A stretch of 8,467 nt of DNA. Origin: an uncultured Oscillospiraceae bacterium. Its GTDB lineage: Bacteria > Bacillota > Clostridia > Oscillospirales > Acutalibacteraceae. The first letter of the stretch is position 1; each line of letters starts with the position of its first letter. This document shows, piece by piece, positions 1-5,987 of the stretch. Where the stretch lies: NCBI GenBank assembly GCA_900554535.1, contig USIA01000077.1, positions 1-8,467 on the forward strand, given 5' to 3'. The notes below the pieces were generated by a model. That model made no database searches. It saw only the letters and a list, made by a program, of their open reading frames with translations, and was not told where the DNA came from. The translations under genes and the position numbers were made by a program.

Positions 1-361
1 GTCGCCATAGCCTTTTGCCATGTGTCTGGCCCATCAGCTCATGGCGCTGCCCAATGGCTGCGATACTTATAAGCTTAAATACGGCCACCGCGGCATCAAC
101 CATCCGGTCAAGGATCTGGAAACAAACCGTGTGTACATTTCCTCGCAGAACCACGGCTATGTGGTCGACGAAAAGACGGTTGACTCGGCGGTTGCAGAAA
201 TAAGCTTCATCAGCATGAATGACGGCAGCGTCGAGGGAATCCGCTATAAAAACAACCGCTGTTTTTCCGTGCAGTTCCATCCGGAAGCCTGCGGCGGCCC
301 GCACGACACCCGGTTTTTGTTTGATCGCTTTATGAAGCTGATTGGAGGTGGACAGCTGTGA
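1..361 (+). CDS. carA: Carbamoyl-phosphate synthetase small (glutaminase) subunit, C-terminal part, frame broken at left edge
   Basis: This is the C-terminal part of the glutamine amidotransferase subunit, which hydrolyses glutamine and passes ammonia to CarB. The clear frame runs from the Met codon at 20 to the TGA at 359-361 and gives 113 residues. It begins at the class I GATase nucleophile region (Met-Cys-Leu-Ala-His-Gln, Cys codon 23-25). It continues through GHRGINHPVKD and SQNHGY to the catalytic pair in QFHPEA (His codon 278-280, Glu codon 284-286). A full CarA is about 350-380 residues, so roughly 240 residues lie upstream. The same frame has a TAG at 8-10, so Met20 is not a natural start: it falls inside the catalytic motif and has no ribosome site. 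Either the gene is frameshifted or the first bases contain an error. Losing one T from the run at 13-16 would join frame 1 and give Phe-Ala-Met-Cys, like the usual Phe-Gly-Ile-Cys. The motif also has Ala in place of both glycines flanking the Cys. The stop overlaps carB, so the two are surely co-transcribed. The family assignment is secure; the integrity of the 5' end is not. Confidence 0.9.
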
Positions 362-3300
362 GCAAACGCCCGGAAATTAAAAAGGTCATCATCATCGGTT
401 CTGGCCCGATTATTATCGGTCAGGCGGCGGAATTTGACTATGCCGGCACGCAGGCATGCCGCGCCATCCGTGAAGAGGGCGTGGAGGTTATCCTCATAAA
501 CTCCAACCCGGCCACGATCATGACGGACAAGCAGATCGCTGACAAAGTCTATATTGAGCCGCTGACCACCGAAACGGTCAAGAAGGTCATCATCAAGGAA
601 AAGCCGGACAGCATTCTGCCGACTTTGGGCGGCCAGAATGCGCTGAACCTGGCGGTGGAGCTGGAGGAAAGCGGATTCCTCAAAGAGCACAACGTCGAGA
701 TGATCGGCACCAGCGCAGATACCATCCGCATGGCAGAGGACCGCGAGCTCTTCAAGGAGGCAATGGAGCGTATCGATCAGCCCTGCGCGGAAAGTGCGGT
801 CGCCGAGGACATCGAGACCTGCTGCAAGATCGCAGCCAGGATCGGCTATCCGGTTGTCGTGCGCCCGGCTTATACGCTGGGCGGCAGCGGCGGCGGCATT
901 GCGGCAAACAAGGAGGAACTCGAGGAGATCGCGGAGATCGGTTTGCAGCGCAGCCGTGTGCACCAGGTGCTGATCGAGCGCTCCATCGCGGGCTGGAAAG
1001 AAATTGAGTACGAAGTGATGCGCGACCATAACGGCAACTGCATCACGGTCTGCAATATGGAAAACTTTGATCCGGTCGGCGTACATACGGGCGATTCGAT
1101 TGTCGTGGCGCCCTGCCAGACGCTGGCGGACAAGGAAACCCAGATGCTGCGTACTGCTGCGCTCGATATCATCACGGAGCTGGGTGTCGAGGGCGGCTGC
1201 AATGTGCAGTTTGCCTTAAATCCCAACAGCTTTGAATACTGCGTCATCGAGGTCAATCCCCGCGTTAGCCGTTCTTCCGCGCTGGCCAGTAAGGCCACCG
1301 GCTACCCGATTGCCAAGGTCGCCAGCAAGATCGCCCTGGGTTACACGCTTGATGAAATTCAGAACGCCATTACGAAGAAGACATTCGCCTGCTTCGAGCC
1401 GACGCTGGATTACTGCGTCGTCAAGATCCCAAAATGGCCGTTTGATAAATTCGTCGGTTCCGCGCACACATTGGGCACGCAGATGAAAGCGACCGGCGAA
1501 GTCATGGGCATTGCGCCGAGTTTTGAAGCCGCCTTGATGAAGGCAGTACGCTGCCTGGAGCAGAACCTTTACAGCTTGCGCGACCCAGTCATGGCGAGCC
1601 TTTCCGATGAGGAAATCCGCGAGAATCTGCACAATATCGACGACCGCCGCCTGTGGACCTGTGCGGAGGCGCTGCGCCGCGGTATTTCGCCGGAGGAAAT
1701 CCATGCCATTACGAAGATTGATCTGTGGTTTTTGGGCAAGCTGGCTGCAATCGTCGCGGTAGAAAACGACTTGGCGGCACAGCCGCTGACGCGCGAGTTG
1801 CTCTATCACGCGAAAGATTTCGGCTTCCTGGACAGCACGATCAGCGAGCTGTGCGGCAAACCCGTCGAGGAGCTGCGCGCGCTGGAAAATGAATGGGACA
1901 TTCATCCGGTCTATAAAATGGTCGACACCTGTGCTGCGGAATTTGAGGCGGAGACGCCGTATTATTACTCGAGCTATGGCACACAGAATGAGTCAAAGCC
2001 CCTCAGCGACCGCAAAAAGGTTTTGGTCATCGGCTCCGGCCCGATCCGTATCGGCCAGGGTATCGAGTTCGATTTCTGCTCGGTGCACAGTGTCTGGGCA
2101 TTGCGTGAGCTGGGGTATGAGACGATCATCATGAACAACAACCCCGAAACCGTCTCCACGGACTTTGACATCGCGGACAAGCTGTATTTCGAGCCATTGA
2201 CGCCAGAGGACGTGCGCCACGTCGTTGAGCTGGAAAAGCCCGATGGCGCTGTGTGCCAGTTTGGCGGCCAGACAGCCATCAAACTGGCGTCAGCTATCGA
2301 GAAGATGGGCGTTCCGGTGCTGGGCACCTCCAGCGACAGCATCGACCTGGCGGAGGACCGCGAGCGCTTTGACGAGATTCTGAATGCTTGTAAGATTCCC
2401 CGCGCGGCCGGCCGCACGGTTTTTACCTGCGACGAAGCGATCGCTGCGGCGCATGAATTGGGCTATCCGGTGCTGGTACGCCCGAGCTATGTGCTTGGCG
2501 GCCAGGGTATGCAGATTGCCTACGAAGATGCGGACATCGTCAATCAGATCGGCATCATCAACCGCATCGCGCAGGAGCATCCGATCCTGATCGATAAATA
2601 TATCATGGGAACGGAAGTTGAGGTCGACGCAGTCTGCGATGGCATCGACACCGTGATTCCCGGCATCATGCAGCACGTGGAGCGCGCGGGCATTCATTCG
2701 GGCGACAGCATTTCGGTCTATCCAGCGATCGGCGTTTCGGAAGAAGCGCAGGAGACCATCATCGATTATACCCGCAAGCTCGCCAAGGCGCTGAAGGTCA
2801 AAGGCCTTTTGAACATTCAGTTTATCGTCAAAGACAACGTCGTCTATATCATCGAGGCAAACCCACGCTCTTCGCGCACCGTACCATATATCAGTAAGGT
2901 GACGGGCATCCCGATCGTGCCGCTGGCTGTCAACACTTTCTTCGGCAAAACACTGCCGGACATGGGCTATTCCTATGGCTTGCAGAAGCCGAGGGATTAC
3001 ATCGCCATCAAGATGCCGGTGTTCTCCTTTGAAAAGATTTCCGGCGCGGATACGAATCTCGGCCCGGAGATGAAATCAACCGGCGAGGTGCTGGGCATTG
3101 CACGCACCTATGACGAGGCGCTACTGAAAGCGTTCTATGGCGCGGGCGTCCATATGATCAAAAACGGCCGCGTGATTGTAACGGTCAAAAACAGCGACAA
3201 GCCGGAAGTCCTGCCCATTGTGCAGGGCCTGTATGACCTGGGCTGGACGATTTATGCGACCGAGGGCACCAGCGAGTTCCTCAATGATCATGACATTCCC

Positions 3301-3576
3301 ACGATTCGTGTGAGTAAGATCGGCAAGGGCGAACGCGACACGGTTTCTCTGATCACAGCGGGCAAGATCAATCTGGTCATCAACACGCCGACCAACACGG
3401 CTTCTCACAGCCGCGACGGCCTGACCATTCGCCGGACGGCGGTGGAATGCGGCGTTACATGCTTGACGTCCCTGGATACGGCCAATGCGTTCCTGACCTG
3501 CGCGCAAAATGCAGAGACCACCCAGCTGAGCGTGGTGGATATCGCACGTGTGAATACGTTTCTGAATTTCGTGTAA
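358..3576 (+). CDS. carB: Carbamoyl-phosphate synthetase large subunit
   Basis: CarB makes carbamoyl phosphate from bicarbonate, two ATP and ammonia delivered by CarA, for pyrimidine and arginine synthesis in the cytoplasm. Its 1072 residues match the usual full length. The internal duplication is plain: GSGPIIIGQAAEFDYAG near the N-terminus is echoed by GSGPIRIGQGIEFDF (around residues 559-573). The first ATP-grasp half carries GGQNALN (91-97), VVVRPAYTLGG (Arg169), Gln284 and the metal-binding EVNPR (Glu298, Asn300). The second half has LVRPSYVLGGQGMQ (Arg708), Gln821 and EANPRSSR (Glu833, Asn835). An oligomerisation region lies between them at roughly 400-550. From about residue 928 there is an MGS-like allosteric domain (ATEGTSEFL, INTPTNT), which binds nucleotide effectors in characterised enzymes. 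The GTG start is fixed by a strong GGAGGTG at 344-350, seven bases upstream. The start overlaps the carA stop as GTGA, so translational coupling is likely. The GlyGlyGln in the second half replaces the GlyGlyArg of E. coli; I take this as lineage variation. Identification is near certain. Confidence 0.98.
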   Translation: MSKRPEIKKVIIIGSGPIIIGQAAEFDYAGTQACRAIREEGVEVILINSNPATIMTDKQIADKVYIEPLTTETVKKVIIKEKPDSILPTLGGQNALNLAVELEESGFLKEHNVEMIGTSADTIRMAEDRELFKEAMERIDQPCAESAVAEDIETCCKIAARIGYPVVVRPAYTLGGSGGGIAANKEELEEIAEIGLQRSRVHQVLIERSIAGWKEIEYEVMRDHNGNCITVCNMENFDPVGVHTGDSIVVAPCQTLADKETQMLRTAALDIITELGVEGGCNVQFALNPNSFEYCVIEVNPRVSRSSALASKATGYPIAKVASKIALGYTLDEIQNAITKKTFACFEPTLDYCVVKIPKWPFDKFVGSAHTLGTQMKATGEVMGIAPSFEAALMKAVRCLEQNLYSLRDPVMASLSDEEIRENLHNIDDRRLWTCAEALRRGISPEEIHAITKIDLWFLGKLAAIVAVENDLAAQPLTRELLYHAKDFGFLDSTISELCGKPVEELRALENEWDIHPVYKMVDTCAAEFEAETPYYYSSYGTQNESKPLSDRKKVLVIGSGPIRIGQGIEFDFCSVHSVWALRELGYETIIMNNNPETVSTDFDIADKLYFEPLTPEDVRHVVELEKPDGAVCQFGGQTAIKLASAIEKMGVPVLGTSSDSIDLAEDRERFDEILNACKIPRAAGRTVFTCDEAIAAAHELGYPVLVRPSYVLGGQGMQIAYEDADIVNQIGIINRIAQEHPILIDKYIMGTEVEVDAVCDGIDTVIPGIMQHVERAGIHSGDSISVYPAIGVSEEAQETIIDYTRKLAKALKVKGLLNIQFIVKDNVVYIIEANPRSSRTVPYISKVTGIPIVPLAVNTFFGKTLPDMGYSYGLQKPRDYIAIKMPVFSFEKISGADTNLGPEMKSTGEVLGIARTYDEALLKAFYGAGVHMIKNGRVIVTVKNSDKPEVLPIVQGLYDLGWTIYATEGTSEFLNDHDIPTIRVSKIGKGERDTVSLITAGKINLVINTPTNTASHSRDGLTIRRTAVECGVTCLTSLDTANAFLTCAQNAETTQLSVVDIARVNTFLNFV

Positions 3577-3677
3577 GGCGGATGCTGCGCAGTATGTGAA
3601 GGATCCCCTGCGCCAAAATGCCAGCAGTATCTCATGATCGATTGTTGATAGAAACTTTTATGGAGGTATTTTACAGC
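3577..3677. other. carB-purC intergenic region, no convincing promoter or terminator
   Basis: This 101-bp gap is more AT-rich toward purC. A six-pair stem can form between GCGCAG (3587-3592) and CTGCGC (3608-3613) with a 15-base loop, but it lacks a following T run, so I do not call a terminator. CTGCGCAG at 3585-3592 is itself a palindrome, and GCAGTAT occurs twice (3590-3596 and 3624-3630). I see no clear -35/-10 pair and no purine riboswitch core. purC may be read through from carAB or have a promoter that I cannot recognise. The strong purC ribosome site GGAGG is at 3662-3666. Confidence 0.4.
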
Positions 3678-4388
3678 ATGGAGAAGAAAGAACAGCTCTA
3701 CGAAGGCAAAGCCAAAAAAGTGTTTGCGACCGAAGACCCGAAACTTTGCATCGTCTCCTACAAAGACGACGCCACTGCGTTCAACGGCAAAAAGCACGGA
3801 ACCATTGTCGGCAAGGGTGTTGTCAACAACAAGATGAGCAACTTCATGTTCAAGATGCTCGAAAAGGAAGGCGTGCCCACCCACTATGTCGAGGAGCTCA
3901 GCGACCGCGACACGCTGGTCAAGAAGGTGGAAATCGTCCCGCTGGAGGTGATCATCCGCAATGTGGCGGCTGGTTCCTTCTCCAAACGTCTCGGTGTGCC
4001 GGAAGGCCAGAAGCTGCTCTGCCCAGTGTTGGAATTCTGCTATAAGTCCGATCCGCTCGATGACCCAATGGTCAATGATTCCCATGTGCTGGCGATGGGG
4101 TGGGCCACGCAGGAAGAGATCGATACCATTAAATCGATGGCGTTGAAGGTCAACGAGGTCATGAAAGAATTTTTCCTCTCGGTGGGAATTGACCTGATCG
4201 ATTTTAAGCTTGAATTTGGCCGCTATGACGGCAAAATCCTCCTGGCCGACGAAATCAGCCCGGACACCTGCCGCTTTTGGGATGTCAAAACCCACGAAAA
4301 GCTGGACAAGGACCGCTTCCGCCGCGACTTGGGCGGCGTCGAGGAAGCATATGCCGAAGTGATGCGCCGCATCGGCCTGGCAGAATAA
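3678..4388 (+). CDS. purC: Phosphoribosylaminoimidazole-succinocarboxamide (SAICAR) synthase
   Basis: PurC joins CAIR and aspartate using ATP to give SAICAR, the eighth step of IMP synthesis. The protein has 236 residues, close to the usual 235-245 of bacterial single-domain PurC. The N-terminus has the nucleotide-binding stretch LYEGKAKKVF (7-16), followed by YKDDATAFNGKK. The family signature PLEVIIRNVAAGSFSKRLG includes Arg94 and Gly99-Ser100. The C-terminal half has LIDFKLEFG and LADEISPDTCRFWD with Asp191, Glu192, Asp196 and Arg199, then the LDKDRFRRDLGG tail. I chose ATG 3678 because GGAGG at 3662-3666 lies 11 bases upstream and the protein then begins MEKKEQLYEGKAKK, as relatives do. 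An in-frame ATG at 3618 would add 20 residues but has no ribosome site, and the in-frame ATG at 3660 overlaps the ribosome site itself. A likely terminator follows the stop. The product is handed to PurB, encoded two genes downstream. Confidence 0.97.
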   Translation: MEKKEQLYEGKAKKVFATEDPKLCIVSYKDDATAFNGKKHGTIVGKGVVNNKMSNFMFKMLEKEGVPTHYVEELSDRDTLVKKVEIVPLEVIIRNVAAGSFSKRLGVPEGQKLLCPVLEFCYKSDPLDDPMVNDSHVLAMGWATQEEIDTIKSMALKVNEVMKEFFLSVGIDLIDFKLEFGRYDGKILLADEISPDTCRFWDVKTHEKLDKDRFRRDLGGVEEAYAEVMRRIGLAE

Positions 4389-4394
4389 GAAAGA

Positions 4395-4434
4395 CAAAAG
4401 CCGGCGTTTTGCCGTGCGAAAGGCCGGGCTTTTG
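4395..4434 (+). terminator. Probable intrinsic terminator after purC
   Basis: The arm CAAAAGCCGGC (4395-4405) pairs with GCCGGGCTTTTG (4423-4434) around a 17-base loop, with one bulged base. The A run in the left arm opposes a T run in the right arm, followed by T-rich CTTGT, as in many Firmicutes terminators. It begins seven bases after the purC stop. The post-stem T tract is short and interrupted, so termination may be partial, letting some transcripts reach purF. It shares bases 4423-4428 with a second, stronger stem, so the two cannot form together. Confidence 0.55.
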
Positions 4435-4452
4435 CTTGTCCCGGCCTTTCGC
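4416..4452. repeat. 13-bp perfect inverted repeat overlapping the purC terminator
   Basis: GCGAAAGGCCGGG (4416-4428) and CCCGGCCTTTCGC (4440-4452) are exact reverse complements, separated by 11 bases. This is the longest perfect stem I found in the window. It is not followed by a T run, so by itself it is not a standard terminator for + strand transcription. It excludes the preceding stem at 4395-4434. It could protect mRNA 3' ends, act as an alternative structure, or fold on the other strand. Confidence 0.6.
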
Positions 4453-4456
4453 TGTT

Positions 4457-4486
4457 CCCGAATTCCAGCCACTGTTTACCCGAATT
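4457..4486. repeat. Tandem CCCGAATT direct repeat upstream of purF
   Basis: CCCGAATT occurs at 4457-4464 and again at 4479-4486, so the starts are 22 bases apart, about two helical turns. Each copy is preceded by CTGTT (4452-4456 and 4472-4476). The CCGAA core recalls the Bacillus PurR box (AWWWCCGAACWWT), but the flanks match only in part, and Bacillus boxes are usually inverted rather than direct. It may be an operator for purF. This is inference from position and spacing. Confidence 0.3.
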
Positions 4487-4506
4487 AAGGATGGTGAAGT
4501 TTTTTG
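4487..4506 (+). promoter_or_regulatory. purF ribosome binding site and forced TTG start
   Basis: AAGGATGGTG (4487-4496) resembles AGGAGGTG with one mismatch and ends seven bases before TTG 4504-4506. An in-frame TGA at 4495-4497 closes the frame just upstream. No ATG or GTG occurs in frame between that stop and the essential Cys codon at 4546, so TTG is the only usual start codon available. A weak start with an imperfect ribosome site suggests modest translation. Confidence 0.75.
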
Positions 4507-5952
4507 GTCAGCGCATTTGAATATGACGCGAAACCGCATGAGGAATGCGGTGTATTTGGCATCAGTAGTCCGGACGGCTCTGTCAATGTGGCCTATGCTT
4601 CGTACAATGGATTGCTTTCCCAGCAGCATCGAGGCCAGGAGAGTTGCGGCATTGTGGTCAACGACCGCGGCGTTATGTCGTATTCCAAAAGTATGGGCCT
4701 GGTCAGCGAGGCTTTCGACCAGGAAATCCTGGATAAGCTGCCCGGCCAGATGGCCTGCGCCCATGTCCGCTATTCCACAGCAGGCGCCAGCGTGCGCGAA
4801 AATGCCCAGCCGCTGGTGATGCGGTATGTCAAGGGCACCATCGCGATTGCGCACAACGGCAACCTGACGAACGCATACGAACTGCATACGGAACTGGTCA
4901 AACGCGGCTGCATATTCCAGACGACCATTGATTCCGAGGCCATTGCATACCTGATCGCCCAGGCGCGTGTGACTGAGCGCTCCATCGAGCAGGCAGTCGC
5001 CAAGGCGCTGCCCAAGCTGCGTGGCTCTTATTCGCTTGTGGTCATGAGCCCGCAGAAGCTCATTGCAGCCCGCGATCCAAACGGCTTCCGGCCGCTGGTA
5101 ATTGGCCGCATCGGCGAAAACACCTATGTGTTTGCCTCGGAAACTTGCGCACTCGATGCCTGCGGCGCAGAGTTTGTGCGTGACGTGGAGCCGGGCGAAA
5201 TCGTCATGGCGGATCGCAACGGCCTACACGTCGTTCAGGAACCAACCAATCAGCACAAGAGCCTGTGCGTCTTTGAATATATCTATTTCGCGCGCCCGGA
5301 CAGCATCATCGACGGCATCAGCGTCTATGAAGCACGAAAACGTGCGGGTCATTTGCTCTGGGAACAGAGCCCCGTGGATGCGGACATTGTGATTGGCGTT
5401 CCGGAATCCGGTGTCGACGCGGCCATCGGCTATGCAGAGGCCTCTGGGATTCCCTATCAGAAGGGCATCGTGAAAAACACCTATATTGGCCGCACATTCA
5501 TCCAACCGACGCAGGGCGAGCGCGAGCGCAGCGTGCGATTGAAGCTCAATTTGATTCCCAATGCCTTCCGCGGCAAGCGCGTGGTTATGCTCGATGACTC
5601 GATTGTGCGCGGGACTACCTGCGCCCATATCGTTTCCATGCTCAAGGATGCCGGCGCAAAAGAGGTCCATCTGCGTATCAGTTCCCCGCCGTTTATGTGG
5701 CCCTGCTACTATGGCACAGACATCCCCGACAAAAAACATCTGATTGCCTGTCAGTACACGGTGGAGGAAATCGGCAAAATGAGCTTTGCCGACAGCATCG
5801 ACTATCTGCATGTCGAGAACCTGCCGCGTATGCTCGGCGTGAAGGATGGATTCTGCGACGCCTGCTTTACCGGGCATTACCCGGCCGAAACGCCGGACGT
5901 CAGCGTTGCAGGCAAAACGTATGATTATTCCATGCCGATTCAGCGTGTCTGA
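4504..5952 (+). CDS. purF: Amidophosphoribosyltransferase (glutamine PRPP amidotransferase)
   Basis: PurF catalyses the committed first step of purine synthesis, converting PRPP and glutamine to phosphoribosylamine. The 482-residue protein opens with a 14-residue propeptide ending His-Glu-Glu before Cys15 (CGVFGI), the N-terminal nucleophile exposed by self-cleavage in this family. The Ntn glutaminase domain then shows QQHRGQES, HVRYSTAG and AHNGNL (His117 to Asn120). The phosphoribosyltransferase half carries VPESGVDAAIGYAEASG, GRTFIQP and the PRPP loop VVMLDDSIVRGTT (360-372). Cys255, Cys401, Cys451 and Cys454 match the four Fe-S ligands of the B. subtilis enzyme, so this is the [4Fe-4S], oxygen-sensitive type that fits an anaerobe. 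The TTG start is forced by an upstream in-frame stop. A hairpin pair and a tandem repeat precede the gene. The stop TGA overlaps an ATG (TGATG, 5950-5954), and purB starts 33 bases further on in the same frame. Identification is near certain. Confidence 0.98.
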   Translation: MVSAFEYDAKPHEECGVFGISSPDGSVNVAYASYNGLLSQQHRGQESCGIVVNDRGVMSYSKSMGLVSEAFDQEILDKLPGQMACAHVRYSTAGASVRENAQPLVMRYVKGTIAIAHNGNLTNAYELHTELVKRGCIFQTTIDSEAIAYLIAQARVTERSIEQAVAKALPKLRGSYSLVVMSPQKLIAARDPNGFRPLVIGRIGENTYVFASETCALDACGAEFVRDVEPGEIVMADRNGLHVVQEPTNQHKSLCVFEYIYFARPDSIIDGISVYEARKRAGHLLWEQSPVDADIVIGVPESGVDAAIGYAEASGIPYQKGIVKNTYIGRTFIQPTQGERERSVRLKLNLIPNAFRGKRVVMLDDSIVRGTTCAHIVSMLKDAGAKEVHLRISSPPFMWPCYYGTDIPDKKHLIACQYTVEEIGKMSFADSIDYLHVENLPRMLGVKDGFCDACFTGHYPAETPDVSVAGKTYDYSMPIQRV

Positions 5953-5970
5953 TGCGCTGGACGTTTTCGG

Positions 5971-5987
5971 AAAGGAGAGCCTCCTTT
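5971..5987 (+). promoter_or_regulatory. Perfect hairpin enclosing the purB ribosome site and part of its start codon
   Basis: AAAGGAG (5971-5977) and CTCCTTT (5981-5987) are exact reverse complements with the three-base loop AGC. The left arm is the ribosome binding site of purB. The right arm ends on the second base of its TTG start (5986-5988). If it forms in mRNA, this stem would hide both signals, leaving purB dependent on ribosomes arriving from purF or on an unfolding factor. The inverted repeat is plain in the sequence; its regulatory role is inference. Confidence 0.55.

Noticed and set aside
244..1086. 280-codon open frame on the - strand opposite carA/carB
   Set aside because: It is antisense to well-conserved CarA and CarB coding sequence. 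Its protein has no recognisable motifs and follows from G+C-rich codon bias.
1216..1905. 229-codon open frame on the - strand inside carB
   Set aside because: It lies fully within CarB and has no recognisable domain or plausible ribosome site that I could support.
358..3576. Long internal repeat within carB
   Set aside because: It is the ancient duplication of the two synthetase halves common to all CarB proteins, not a new repeat.
3577..3677. Purine riboswitch upstream of purC
   Set aside because: The conserved loop and junction bases of the guanine/adenine aptamer are not present in this gap.
3405..4472. 355-codon open frame on the - strand across the carB end, purC and the terminator
   Set aside because: It runs antisense through conserved PurC and an intergenic hairpin and shows no family motif.
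4491..4520. Nine-codon open frame (ATG GTG AAG ... TGA) overlapping the purF start, possible leader peptide
   Set aside because: There is no ribosome site at a workable distance (TTAAGG directly abuts the ATG), and the peptide shows no regulatory codon pattern.
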